Assembly: GCA_036245525.1 (NCBI GenBank) | Contig: BTPG01000008.1 | Location: forward strand, 32,761,231-32,825,230 | DNA: 64,000 bases | Direction of reading: 5' to 3' | Origin: Semisulcospira habei | Lineage: Eukaryota; Mollusca; Gastropoda; Semisulcospiridae | The notes under the pieces: model-generated | The model's input: only the letters and a program-made list of their open reading frames with translations | Told to the model about the DNA's origin: nothing | Database searches by the model: none | Program-made: the position numbers and the translations under genes | Part shown: piece after piece, positions 31,780 to 42,309 of the stretch | How the letters are laid out: every line of letters starts with the position of its first letter | Numbering within the stretch: position 1 is the first letter of the stretch

Positions 31780-32115
31780 TTATAACAGTTCAAAGATACA
31801 CGCTTCTGTAACAGATGGTCGTTCATTACGAATCGCTACACACAGGTCTAGTTATGGTTCATTTAGATACAAGAGAATCCAGTTCAGCACATGTAGTCGT
31901 AATAAGTTACAGGACAATGACTCTAAACTTGAATACCACGCGTTCAGTACGAGAAACAGCTAAAAATAGTTTGACACGTTAGCGGTTGCAGCAGAATAAA
32001 CTAGTGCGATTTCTCAGTGTTGTTGAAGTTCATTAGGTGTGTCGATTGACAAGACATTACAAACACAAATGGTGCTAAAATGTGTCTTCAGAGTTATGCG
32101 TAATTGTACTTCAGT
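31780..32115 (+). repeat. family Q dispersed repeat, copy 2
   Basis: Same ordered blocks as 26050-26430 and 61662-62005 (GTTCAAAGATACAC, ACACACAGGTCTAG, GTACGAGAAACAGCTA, TTCATTAGGTGTGTCGA, AATGTGTCTTCAGAG). Confidence 0.75.
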
Positions 32116-32119
32116 TAAT

Positions 32120-32520
32120 TTGTTAAATTTCGTCCATATTTCAATCACCCGATCCATCATACTTTTCAAGCGCTAATGCGCCACGTGCGACAGTGAGACG
32201 ACACCACGGCACGCGACGGGGTCTGTCATATAATGCAGCATATTGGTCTATGGGAGACAACTCCTGTATAGTGGTTGTCTCTCTCTCTTGTGATTATTTC
32301 CCCTGGGGACTGCACATGCTCCGTAAGTAGCGTGTTTGCCGCCAAGTTACGAGATGCCGGACTCCGCCCGTACTGATTTTGTGAGTGCCTGTTTGGTTTG
32401 AATCCAAGTCCATTCAGCTTACATAGAAGTGTAAACACGACAGGGTCAGCACGTGCAACATTCCTCGTCACAAGATCTCTCGCGGCTAGGTTTGAGTTTG
32501 AAATACTGACCGGCGGCTTA
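32120..32520. other. no recognisable feature
   Basis: Sequence downstream of the LINE tail; no gene or repeat recognised. Confidence 0.4.
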
Positions 32521-32539
32521 TGACTGACTTCCAGACCCA

Positions 32540-33883
32540 AAAAGGTTTAGTTAGTTAGTTAGTTAGTTATTTGGGTTTAACGCCGAGCAGGCAACTAAGG
32601 CCATCTCACGGTGGGAAGGGTAAAAATCTGGTCAGCCAGACTAAAAGAAAGGTCTTAAGACATGATGTAAATATACCTTAAAAATATGTCAGGCGGCCTA
32701 AAAAGTCGACAGACTCTCAAAAAGGTCAAAATAATAGAAACATCATAGTCAATAAACGCTCAAATCTTATGAAAAATATGGCACTCTCTCAGAAAACTGA
32801 AGATCTTGTCCGGGGGTCCCGGAACAAAACCTTCAAGGAGTCTGCTGTGAAATGTTTATACCTTGTGTCGATTAAGACAGCAAAAAGTGTCAGTTGAACA
32901 GAGTACTGCTCGTCGCAGGCATAACACCATGGACGCTCATCCTGTTTTAGTAAATATGAGTGCGTAACATACGTGTGCCCGATGTGGAGCCGAGCAAGGA
33001 CAGTCTCCTCACGGCGGCTGCCGTAGCGATAAGGTAGGCCGTCGGACAACCTAGGAAGGGCTTCATGCAGCTTGTTAGCTTCCTCTTTGTCCCACTCGGA
33101 CTGCCACTCACGGGCTATGTACGCACTAACCACATGTCTAAAATCACTATAAACAGTCTGTGTGTCAGGGACAGAGTCGTTGCGGGCATCGTTGGCAGCA
33201 GAATCTGCGATCCTGTTGCCTTCGATGTCCACATGCCCTGGGACCCAAATAAAAATGATGTCATAATATTCCTTCATCAAATCTGCGTAGAGCTCTCTGC
33301 TCTGCACCAGCAGTGGGTGGTCATTTCCCGTGCCCTGAAGGGCCTGCAGGGCAGAAAGAGAGTCAGACAGAATCAGGAAGTTCCTTTCTCTAAATCGATA
33401 AGCATGCCTGAGTGCCAGCAGCGGAACCGCCTGCAGTTCTGCACTAAATACAGATACTGAGTGGTCTGGGAGGCGGTGCTTAAATGGGCGTCTAGGATGG
33501 CGAGAGGACACTGCGGCCGCAGCCACTCTCCCATCCTCAGACTTTGACCCATCCGTATAGATACGACAATAGCCAGGAAAAATTGAAAGGAGTTCATTGA
33601 GGCTCTGTTGGTGTATAGTTGGTGGAGTAGAGTCTTTCTTGTGGGCATTCAAGTCCAGCAAGATGTCAGGAACTGGTAAGAGCCAGGGTGGAGTGATGTG
33701 TTGCAGGGATTCCGAAACTCTGTCCAGGTCCAATCCGGCCGCCTGCAGATGAGGTCGGAAACGGAAACAAAGTGGACGGACAGCTCCCGGATGGATATAG
33801 TAAATCTCTGCAAACGATGGTTTAAAAACACAATCATAGGCAGGATTGTCTGGATGGGCCTTCAGTTTCAGAACGTACCAAAA
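32540..33883 (-). mobile_element. I/Nimb-like LINE, 5'-truncated
   Basis: Minus-strand 3' portion of a LINE. After the RNase H frame the 3' UTR runs to CCTGCTCGGCGTTAAACCCA, AATAA and (CTAA)n, which is a characteristic LINE tail in invertebrates. The 5' side breaks directly at a family K terminus (AGGTGACTGC) at about 33884. Confidence 0.85.
32789..33880 (-). pseudogene. LINE RNase H domain and C-terminus
   Basis: An uninterrupted frame of about 360 residues without RT. RNase H catalytic residues are visible in order: YTDGSKSEDG, SAELQAVPLLAL, LILSDSLSALQAL, and HVDIEGNRIADSAANDA. Upstream PGAVRPLCFRFRPHLQAAGL is the usual RT-RNase H linker; downstream VLARLHIGHTYVTHSYLL and CYACDEQYSVQLT are the usual C-terminal region. 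RNase H degrades the RNA strand of the hybrid during retrotransposition. The fragment lacks endonuclease and RT, so it is dead even though this portion is open. The first few residues of the open frame come from family K. Confidence 0.88.
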
Positions 33884-34120
33884 AGGTGACTGCAAAGCGT
33901 GTAAAATGAAGAGAAGAACCCAACGGAGAAAGAAACACGCTTAGAAATGACAGTTAGAACAGAATGTATTAATATTTCGGTTAAATACCCTTTTCGAGTC
34001 AACAAAGACAAACAAACAAATATAGAGATCAGTCGTTACTTATCTTCATCGCAGAAGGAATGTGGTAACTGAAGGATGTGTCTTAAAATAAAAGAAGTAG
34101 AACAAAAGTGCGTAAAAAAA
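33884..34120. repeat. family K repeat
   Basis: AGGTGACTGCAAAGCGTGTAAA starts the element, followed by GAACCCAACGGAGAAAGAAA, CACGCTTAGAAA and ATATAGAGATCAGTCG. The terminus is supported by the inverted copies at 39.6 and 46.2 kb. Confidence 0.7.
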
Positions 34121-34232
34121 AAGAAGTAAAATAAAATGACGTCAACTAAAACTAACTCATAAGAGACCGACAGAGAGAAAGTGATCACGAGCTACAAGGA
34201 GAGTGTGTGTAAACGCGCACGTGCGCGAACAA
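34121..34232. repeat. inverted repeat S, left arm
   Basis: Contains AACTCATAAGAGAC, CAGAGAGAAAGTGATCACGA, GCTACAAGGAGAGTGTGTGT and AAACGCGCACGTGCGCGA, all found inverted at 37229-37344. The two arms bracket 3 kb that include a LINE. Confidence 0.85.
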
Positions 34233-34233
34233 G

Positions 34234-34234
<1 letters not shown>

Positions 34235-34266
<32 letters not shown>

Positions 34267-34486
34267 ATTGATACCTGTGCGCATTATTTGCATTGCTTTT
34301 ATATTGGTGTTTCCTTTTTTTCTTTTTCCTTTTTTTTTCATTTCAGTTTATTTCTTCATGTTTCGATTTATGTGTTTCTCTTACTCTTTGCTATTAATGT
34401 TTCTTTCTACAGGACAGTTTGTAAGAGAGGCGTTTCGCCTAAACTTATCCTGTCATAAACGTTTCATCATCATCATCATCATCATC

Positions 34487-34568
<82 letters not shown>
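34235..34568. repeat. (CT)n and (CAT)n tracts
   Basis: CT repeat at about 34235-34263, CAT repeat at about 34465-34491, CT repeat at about 34492-34568, with T-rich sequence between. Confidence 0.92.
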
Positions 34569-34572
<4 letters not shown>

Positions 34573-34679
34573 TCGTGTACAATGAAACCGACCCAAATAA
34601 AGCACTAGATATGTGGTATCACATCTTTCTCAGAGTGCTAGATAAACACGCGCCTTGAGACAACAATGAGTTAAATACG

Positions 34680-37157
34680 CCACTCTACCACCCTGGCTGA
34701 CTGCGGATCTTATCGAGGTCATGGAGCACAGGGACGAGCTGAGAAGAGAGAAGGGCGTTTCACAGATTACAAAAAAGAATGTAATCGAGTAAAATCCATG
34801 GTTCTGCGGAAGGCAAAGAAATTACTTTTGGCGATAAAGTTATTTACGAAAGTAAAGATTGTGCCACAATATGGGGTGCGATAAATTTAGTTACTAGAGG
34901 CACGAATAAAAGTACGGCTCCTTTACCGCCGCACCTAACAGCAAACAGCTTCAACAGCCACTTCGTCTCCGTAGCAGAATCATTAATCCCGCCGGGAACT
35001 AAGTCGCATGACTATGTATGCCCGGACAACTTAGTCGATTTCTGCAAGCAGAGAACTGCCGGCACAAAACCTTTCATCATACCAACTATAGCGGTCCATG
35101 AAGTTGGTAAATTGATTACATTCTTGGAAAATAAAAAATCATCAAGACTGGATGAGATTAGTGCGAAAATACTCAAGATATCCCTCCCATACATTGTAGA
35201 GAGTATCACTTATATGTACAACCTCTGTATTAATTTTAATTTTTTCCAGACGCATTTAAAGACGCGAAAGTAATACCTCCACCTAAATCTAAAGATCTTT
35301 GTGAAATTAATAATTTCAGGCCCATATCACTTCTACCTGTTCTGTCCAAGCCCTTAGAACGGCATATTAATAAGCATCTATCTGTATACCTGGTAAGCAG
35401 AACTCTAATCTATTCATTGCAGTCGGGCTTCAGATCAGAACACTCATGTCACACTGCGCTGATACGGATGATAGACACGTGGTTATCTTCCATCAACGAC
35501 TCAAAACTTACAGGAGCCATGTTTCTAGATTTTCGTAAAGCCTTTGATCTGGTAAACCACGAAATACTGATCACGAAAATATCCATGTATACCAACAACT
35601 CGGCGTTGTTTCTCAAATCCTACCTCGAAGGTAGAAAACAAAAGGTATTACTAAATGGCTCATACTCGAATCAAGGGTTAGTGAAGCATGGCGTACCACA
35701 GAGCTCTATTCTTGGTCCCCTTTCATTCAGCTTGTTCATAAACCATCTTCCTCTTGCGATAAAAAATGAAAGCGTTACATGTGATATGTTTGCAGATGAT
35801 GCCGCTGTACACACGCCAGATAAGGATATATCAAACATCAATTCACGACTGCAAAACAGACTGCAAGATATTGATGAATGGTGCAGTCATAATATTATGA
35901 TTTTAAATCCGGCAAAAACGGAGACCATGGTAATTAGCACCCGCCAAAAGCACCAACTCGGCTCTCTCTCACTCAGTCTGTCCCTCCAAGGCAAAACCAT
36001 CAGCCAAGTTACTAACCATCGCCTGCTAGGAGTCACGGTGGACAACCAGCTTAGGTGGCAGCCACACATCAGTAATGTCTGTAAATTTGTCTCCAGAAAT
36101 CTGTACATCTTAGTAAAACGTAAACACATTAATGATATGGAGACACGTCAACTGTTCTTCAATGCCCATATTAAATCACATATAGACTATGCCTCTACTG
36201 TGTGGGATGATTCGAGCGATGTCAAATTGAAAAGATTGAACTCTCTACATCGGAGAGCTGCCAAACCAATACTCCCTGATCCCAGCTTAACTAATGCCCA
36301 AAAATTGGCAGCCTTACAAATTCTGCCACTGAAAGATCATTTAACTTACAATAAGGGAATGATTATGTTCAAGGCATTAAACGATAAGCTATCCCGATAT
36401 ATCACAACGCTATTTACCGTCCAGTCATCAACATACTCCAGATCAAGAAAATCCCTTATTGTGCCGCGACCTAGAATTGATCTCTATAAAACGAGTTTGA
36501 CGTTCTCTGGCTCTAGTCTTTGGAATGCCTTGCCTAGAAACGTCACGAAATCAGCTGCTTTCTCCTCGTTTAAAGTCAGTCTCATCAAGTACTTATTTTT
36601 GTCAGCAGCATCCCTGTGACTGTGCACATATTGAAAAATACTATTCTGATTAGATCATTAATTGCATGTATCCCAGGTTTCTATGACTCATTTTTATTCG
36701 GTACAGCTTGTGTGTAGCCAGCTACTCATATGACTGACTAGCTTAACGTCCTAAGCCGCGCAAGCGCGTGTGTGTGCACGTGTGTGTTTGTGCGTGCGCG
36801 TGCGTGTGAGTACGTGTATATTAGAGACAGAGAGTGGCGTGCTGAAATGTGCATGCGTTATGTATGCGTATTAGGTTGCGTGTATTCTTATAATATTATT
36901 TTAATTAAACTTCACAACATGTCATTATGCCCGACCAGTAAAGCTGGTAATTCCTGTCACTTCCCCCTTACATATTTTTCTCAGTCTCTATTGGCTTGTG
37001 TTGTGTCAAGTATTTTTTTTCCCCTGTTTAGTAGTAGAAAATAATTAGTGCGATAGGAACTCAGTAATCAGTAGATTAGCAACGGCCAGTTCGAGAAATG
37101 GTTGTTACTACCAAAACTTTTACCGTTGTCAAATAAAGGATCATTGTCATTGTCATT
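34680..37157 (+). mobile_element. CR1/L2-group LINE, 5'-truncated
   Basis: Plus-strand element. 5' remnants of the linker (PPWLTADLIEVMEHRDELRR) are visible from about 34688 but frameshifted. The RT frame is open from 35417. The 3' end is AAATAAAGGATCATTG followed by TCATTG repeats, immediately before a (CT)n. The whole element lies between the S inverted arms. Confidence 0.85.
35417..36619 (+). CDS. LINE reverse transcriptase, 400-aa open portion
   Basis: Open frame with RT motifs QSGFRSEHSCHTALIRMI, MFLDFRKAFDLVNHEIL, HGVPQSSILGPLSFSLFI (the usual VPQGS has Ser for Gly), catalytic FADDAAVHT and LNPAKTETMVIST. The following C-terminal region includes LLGVTVDNQLRWQPHI, IKSHIDYASTVWDDSS and RRAAKPILPDPSLT. 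It ends with the LINE-typical WNALPRNVTKSAAFSSFK and a stop at 36617-36619. The upstream endonuclease and first RT motif are in other frames, so the element is not complete. A defective copy with a long conserved open part, suggesting moderate age. Stop 36617-36619; true start unknown. Confidence 0.82.
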   Translation: MQSGFRSEHSCHTALIRMIDTWLSSINDSKLTGAMFLDFRKAFDLVNHEILITKISMYTNNSALFLKSYLEGRKQKVLLNGSYSNQGLVKHGVPQSSILGPLSFSLFINHLPLAIKNESVTCDMFADDAAVHTPDKDISNINSRLQNRLQDIDEWCSHNIMILNPAKTETMVISTRQKHQLGSLSLSLSLQGKTISQVTNHRLLGVTVDNQLRWQPHISNVCKFVSRNLYILVKRKHINDMETRQLFFNAHIKSHIDYASTVWDDSSDVKLKRLNSLHRRAAKPILPDPSLTNAQKLAALQILPLKDHLTYNKGMIMFKALNDKLSRYITTLFTVQSSTYSRSRKSLIVPRPRIDLYKTSLTFSGSSLWNALPRNVTKSAAFSSFKVSLIKYLFLSAASL

Positions 37158-37166
37158 CTCTCTCTC

Positions 37167-37203
<37 letters not shown>

Positions 37204-37204
37204 G
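37157..37204. repeat. (CT)n microsatellite
   Basis: CT repeat directly after the LINE tail. Confidence 0.95.
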
Positions 37205-37228
37205 GCCTCACGCACACGCATGCTTGCT

Positions 37229-37344
37229 TGCTCGCGCACGTGCGCGTTTCCACACACTCTTCTTGTAGCTCGTGATCACTTTCTCTCTGTCTCTCTCTTA
37301 TGAGTTTTTAGTTGATGTCACTTTTTTTTAACTTTTACTTCTTG
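37229..37344. repeat. inverted repeat S, right arm
   Basis: Inverse of 34121-34232: TCGCGCACGTGCGCGTTT, ACACACTCTTCTTGTAGCTC, GTGATCACTTTCTCTCTGTC and CTTATGAGTTTTTAGTTGA. Identity is about 85 per cent by eye. Confidence 0.85.
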
Positions 37345-37680
37345 TACTAACGTCGGCCAGACAGTAATAACTAGGGAGCACGGACTGACCTAATCGCGTT
37401 ATATCCCACTTCGCGATATTCTGATGCGCATAATACCAAAGACAGTACATTATAATGCATTGTCTTTGACAATACTGAATGAATCTGACCTATATTCATA
37501 CAATTTCACGCACGACAGTTCGAGGCCACAGTTATACGAGTTTTGTTCCTAGATTTCGCCTCCGGTTAGTCTCGTGTTCACCTCAACAGGCTGGTCAATA
37601 TTGAAACAGTGCGTGCGTCACAGTCTGTATTACTAAGCACTACGGACTTTCAACAGTGTGGTTCGAAGTAAATTTCCATT

Positions 37681-37746
37681 GCAAGAGGCATAGATTCTCA
37701 TGAGCCCCTGCATTCGCAGGGGCTCTTGAGAATCTATGCCTCTTGC
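37681..37746. mobile_element. family B hairpin, near-perfect
   Basis: GCAAGAGGCATAGATTCTCA and TGAGAATCTATGCCTCTTGC arms; CCCCTGCATTCGCAGGGG apex. Confidence 0.85.
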
Positions 37747-37845
37747 TGCCAGGATCTGCCCCATTTATGCTTGTAGTTGATGTCGTTATTTGACAAAAGC
37801 CAATTAGTCAATACTTTAATTTTATAAGAACAATGAGAATCTCTC

Positions 37846-37940
37846 TTTTCTCAAAAATTGACATACTGGCTGTTTGACAAGCCAGTTTGGGAGAAAAGCG
37901 AGATTTTCATTGCATGACTATGAAAATCTCGCTTTTCTAT
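37846..37940. mobile_element. family F hairpin
   Basis: GAGAAAAGCGAGATTTTCAT and ATGAAAATCTCGCTTTTCT arms with a 9-base loop, preceded by a diverged third arm (GAGAATCTCTCTTTTCTC). Further copies at 48.66 and 50.92 kb. Confidence 0.75.
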
Positions 37941-38121
37941 TAAAAATTTAAAATTAAAATAAAAAACCAACACGAGCATACCGGCCCTATGCCAAAATAA
38001 CGACAGAGTGCTCTTCAAACAATGAGCGTTGTTGTGATAAAAGTCTACGGTTTTAGGTGCACCTAGTACAAACCGCCATGACCCCCATGACTACCACATA
38101 ACAGAGTGTGTCAGAAGGATT

Positions 38122-38356
38122 TTAACCTAGCAGTGCCGAAAAAAAAGTGAACACAATCCAACTGCAAGACACATAGATCCTCATGAGCCCCCGCAACTGC
38201 GGGGGCTCATGAGGATCTATGCCTCTTGCTAGGACCGATTTGTAGCCATGTTGTTGTTGTTGTTGTTGTTGACGGTATTGGCTTTTGGTCGTTGAATGAA
38301 CCAAACAAAAAACAAAAATGTACGTACAGTGAACTACAGTGGCAAAGAAGCGGTTA
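38122..38356. mobile_element. family B TTAA-flanked MITE
   Basis: TTAACCTAGCAGTGCCGA to ACAGTGGCAAAGAAGCGGTTAA, 235 bp. Hairpin at 38164-38229 with near-perfect arms. A (TTG)n expansion lies in the right flank at about 38250-38270. Confidence 0.9.
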
Positions 38357-38579
38357 ATGCTACGTCAGAATCAGGCGGCCAAGGAGAGTAAGCAGTGCCC
38401 CTTGAAAAGGAGGGCAGTGTAAACAGTATGCATGCAAGGGCTGTCTCGCTTGATCTCCGCACTCAATGCCGCACGTCTCGACGTCCTGGTCACAGGAAAC
38501 ACAGTTATCGCCGGAGGAGTACCTCAAATGCAGGATGATGTACCCGTCATGGAACCCCTTCTTGGTCATATGGCTTATA

Positions 38580-38737
38580 CTGGCGAGCAAAAGAAATGCG
38601 ACATTTTTGGAATCATTGAATCACAGGAAACACTAAACGTACAATGACGAGCAAAAGAAATCGACATTTTTGGAATCACCGGAAACACTGTAGTGTTTCC
38701 GATGATTCCCAAAATGTCGCATTTCTTTTGCTCGTCA
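38580..38737. mobile_element. family D palindrome plus preceding half-copy
   Basis: Full hairpin at 38645-38737: TGACGAGCAAAAGAAAT, TTTTTGGAATCACCGGAAAC and CACT, then the inverse to CTTTTGCTCGTCA. A direct partial copy (GCGAGCAAAAGAAATGCGAC) precedes it at 38583-38634. Confidence 0.85.
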
Positions 38738-38759
38738 GCATACATTGTATTTATGTTAG

Positions 38760-39404
38760 GCGGACCAGGCAGCAAGAAGACCGGCGGGGTTGTGTTGTTG
38801 TTACTGTCATTGTTGTTGTTGTTTTTAATCTTCTACCTTGTTTGAAATTTTGCACTGGGGCCAGATGTTGGAATGTGCTTGGTAGGTGAGAACGGACATG
38901 TTTGGTGCTTTAATTCATACTATTGCCTCTTTTAGCCTAGTCAGTCTGAGTTGCCGTGCGGATGGTGAATCGCTTGGGTGTGGGGTTGGTGCGGAATCAG
39001 GTTCATAGCCAGGAAATGAGACAGCTGATGTCTTTATTTTCTCTCGAGTTTTTGTGCTTGGTAAATGTGCATCTGGTGAGCGGCACTGTCCTTTACGGGT
39101 TGAGAAGTTAGGGGATAAATACATATAGGAGGCACTGAGGCTGGGGCATTTCAACAGATGGTGCAGTAGGGGAGAGACACTAGCTGTGGTCCATCTCCAC
39201 TTGCTTGCAACTAGCATAAATTCTTATGAGTCTCTTTTTTTGATGGAGTGGGCTGGCTGACTCAACTAAATGTTATCCTCACGCACTTTCTCACATACTT
39301 CTCATTTAGTAAGACTGAACAGACAGACCCGCTGTAGGTATCTGGTCAGATCGACCATTTTAGACTTTACAAAACTGCCCAACAGAAAGGTGTTTCTCAT
39401 CTAC
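38760..39404. other. no recognisable feature
   Basis: Nothing supportable as gene or repeat. Confidence 0.4.
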
Positions 39405-39650
39405 TCAGTTAGAAAGAGAAGAACCCAACGGACAAAGAAACACGCTTAGAAAGGACAGTTGCAACACAATTTATTAACCCATTGTGCCAGCGATATGAAA
39501 TACCCACATTCTGGAGTTATCCTCTGAGGATTGCATTACAATTCAGGTGACAGATCGACCATCATTGTGGTGTATCGCGGGCACCAAGCGTGTTTCCTTC
39601 CCCGTTGGGTGCTTTTCTGCATTTTACACGCTAGGCAGTCACCTTCCTGG
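39405..39650. mobile_element. family K foldback interrupted by a family A fragment
   Basis: Left K arm GAAGAACCCAACGGACAAAG...CACGCTTAGAAAGG (39410-39476). Right K arm CAAGCGTGTTTCCTTCCCCG...TTTTACACGCTAGGCAGTCACC (39589-39645). Between them, from a TTAA at 39475-39478, is the left half of a family A element (CCATTGTGCCAGCGATATG... ACAGATCGACCAT). Confidence 0.7.
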
Positions 39651-39847
39651 TCTGGATCTTCAGTTACGAAGGGACTGATTCAGTGCGGGTACTTGCTTTG
39701 ATCGATCAGTTCACGGTCAGACTTGGCGGTCGAAACAGCTCTAAAAACTGGATTTTTAACACAAGAACAAGAAAGTAAGGTTGCGGTCTGTATTTTCGTC
39801 CTCCCTTCTTTCCTGGCAGGTTTGCAGGAGCCGTGTACCCAGTAAGC

Positions 39848-39938
39848 AAAAGGTCATCGGGCCGACGTCGGCCGCAGGTTGGCCCGCGCACATGTGTGCG
39901 CGGGCCAACCTGCGGCCGACGTCGGTCCGATGATCTTT
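39848..39938. mobile_element. family C hairpin, near-perfect arms
   Basis: AAAGGTCATCGGGCCGACGT, CGGCCGCAGGTTGGCCCGCG and CACA, then the inverse to CCGATGATCTTT; about 45-bp arms with one or two mismatches. A CCCAGTAAGC end precedes it; the opposite end is replaced. Confidence 0.88.
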
Positions 39939-40230
39939 GGTGCACCGGCCAGACGCCGGCCGGCTTTCTCCTCTTTGGCCACCTTCCTTGCGTATGCCAT
40001 TGCAGGGTCTTCTTTTCTTCTGATCGTTAGCGTAAATGGAATATGACTTCCTGTCGTGCTGGTAAAATGTGTGCATATGATGAGCATGCGTGTACCTGAT
40101 TATATGATATGAATCGCTCAAAGAGTTTTGATTCAAACCCACAAATCTAGTCATCGAGTCTGGCAAAAACAGACAAAGTTCATCGCCTTCGCATAATATG
40201 GCGCACATTCAATAACATATATATTTCTGA

Positions 40231-40447
<217 letters not shown>

Positions 40448-40540
40448 TAAAACAAAATTAGCCAGTTGTCCCTAATCAGCTAATGGCATGCCGATCTAAA
40501 AAGCGGTAATGAGGCAAGTTAGTACAGAAATTGTAAGCCA

Positions 40541-40747
40541 TTAATCAAGGTCGCATTTTCCAAAAAAAAATGTTTCACATAAAGACTTTGTACCAGTTAC
40601 AGGAGATGGATCGACCATGATCATTCAAGCGTAGTGCCAGATTAGCTTGGCGCCTGATGGCGCCAAGCTAATCTAGCACTACCCTTGAATGATCATGGTC
40701 GATGCATTCTCCTGCCGGGTATATGGGTTCGGGGCTAAATGGGTTAA
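40541..40747. mobile_element. family A MITE
   Basis: TTAATCAAGGTCGCATTTTCC to TCGGGGCTAAATGGGTTAA, 207 bp. Hairpin at about 40602-40718. Both arms share the variant ATGATCATTCAAG/CTTGAATGATCAT instead of the usual ATGATAATTC. Confidence 0.9.
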
Positions 40748-40794
40748 GCATAAATTCGGAAAAGAAATGTACATTTCCTACCTTGAAGATATTT

Positions 40795-41267
40795 ATTACT
40801 TACTTACTTACGCCTGTCACCCCTCCCCGGGTATAGGCCGTCGACGAGAGACCTCCAGCGACTCCTGTCCTGTGCTTCTCCTTCGATTTTACTCCAGGTG
40901 GTTTCCATTCTCTTGATGTCTGCTTGGAGGTCTCGACGCCAGGAGTTTCTCGGCCTACCTCTTTTCCTCTCTCCCTGGGGATTCCATGACAATGCCCGCC
41001 TAGTGATACTGGAAGCTGGCTACTTGCCCGACAATCTTCTGGTAATGTCGTAGAGCTGTTTCATGTTGCCGCTGCCTTTTCTGCCTCTGCTGCCAGGCTG
41101 TCTGTGTAGGCCCTCTTGTCTGCCCTGATACTCCTCTTCACCTCGCGGTTGGCTTCCGAGTATTCCTCCTGTGCCCTTGCTTTGGCTGCTCTTGTGCGAC
41201 TGTTGTTCACAACTGCTTTCTTCTGCTTCCTAAGATATTTATTGGTCCTGTTTAAATTTCGCGGCAA
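40795..41267 (-). pseudogene. rearranged RTE-like LINE fragment
   Basis: Minus strand, two non-adjacent parts of one protein joined at about 41022. The lower part (40992-40804) encodes the C-terminus (GERKRGRPRNSWRRDLQADI, then the GLYPGRGDRRK stop) and ends in (TAAG)n, closely matching 3031-3230. The upper part (41267-41040) encodes the endonuclease-RT linker (RKQKKAVVNNSRTRAAKARA, EANREVKRSIRADKRAYTDS). The whole RT domain between them is deleted. Confidence 0.82.
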
Positions 41268-41582
41268 TAATCACAAGCTGCAAATTGAGCAGGAAATGAA
41301 GTTTGGTGCACCGAGAGAGGAACGAATATGCTATATGCTATATGACCGCTAAATAATTATGGCTGGTGATGACTGAATATCATTTGATCCTTGACAGTCC
41401 ATAATTGTCAAGACTTGGAGAAAGTTGTATACCTGTTAAGTCTCGTAGAATTAACTCCATGTATGTCGTTTATTATCTTCCTACTGCAGAAACATTATTG
41501 CAAGGTTTGTTAACAGTTGTAACGTTGTGTTATGTACATTGTATTTGCACGTATAGTTTTAGCTGTCTTCTCGTGTTCACTG
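41268..41582. other. no recognisable feature
   Basis: AT-rich, nothing supportable. Confidence 0.4.
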
Positions 41583-41779
41583 TTAACCCCTTTTAGTCCC
41601 AACACCCTACAGCAGGAGATTGATTGACCATGATAATTCAAGGGTTGTGCCAGATTAGCTTGGCGCCTTTAGGCACCACCCTTGAATTATCACAGTCAAT
41701 CCACCTCCTGCAACTGGTACATAGTCGTTACGTAACACTTCCAAAATTTGGGAAATGCACCCGTGGGGCTAACAGGGTT
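41583..41779. mobile_element. family A MITE
   Basis: TTAACCCCTTTTAGTCCCAAC to GTGGGGCTAACAGGGTTGA (right TTAA decayed). Hairpin GATTGACCATGATAATTCAA / TTGAATTATCACAGTCAATC; the apex has lost part of the second arm. Confidence 0.85.
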
Positions 41780-41886
41780 GACTGTAAACTGTTGTTTTGT
41801 TTTTTGTTTGTTTTGTTTTACAGATTAGTAGCGATCATTTGACAGAGAATGTTTGTGTCATTGTCACTGTGTAACTGTTCTTGTAA

Positions 41887-41887
<1 letters not shown>

Positions 41888-41983
<96 letters not shown>
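41888..41983. repeat. (GT)n microsatellite
   Basis: About 96 bp of GT directly upstream of the LINE 3' end fragment. Confidence 0.97.
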
Positions 41984-41985
<2 letters not shown>

Positions 41986-42145
41986 CTTTTGACATGTGTC
42001 ACTTTAATTTTTTTGTAACATTTATTGTAGCTTTTACCTTCTTGTACTTTTTGTTCTGTGATTTTTTTTCTTGTAAAGCGCTTAGAGCATCATTCATTTG
42101 GAGGTAAAGCACTATATAAATGTACATTATTATTATTATTATTGT
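41984..42145 (+). mobile_element. CR1/L2-like LINE 3' end
   Basis: Plus-strand TTGTAAAGCGCTTAGAGCAT...GGTAAAGCACTATATAAAT followed by (ATT)n, the same type of terminus as the LINE at 24.3 kb. Only the 3'-most part is present. Confidence 0.75.
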
Positions 42146-42309
42146 TATATGCCATCCGACTTGTAATCGACCTTTTTTCCTCCATACATTAAATAAAATC
42201 TGTGGAACTTTGGGAAATCTTTGAATCTTAAGGCTGACGTCTATATCCGACTTTTGGCTGTACTCTAATCTAAGTTGTGCTGTATGGAAACCACTCAGCC
42301 CCGTCGCAC

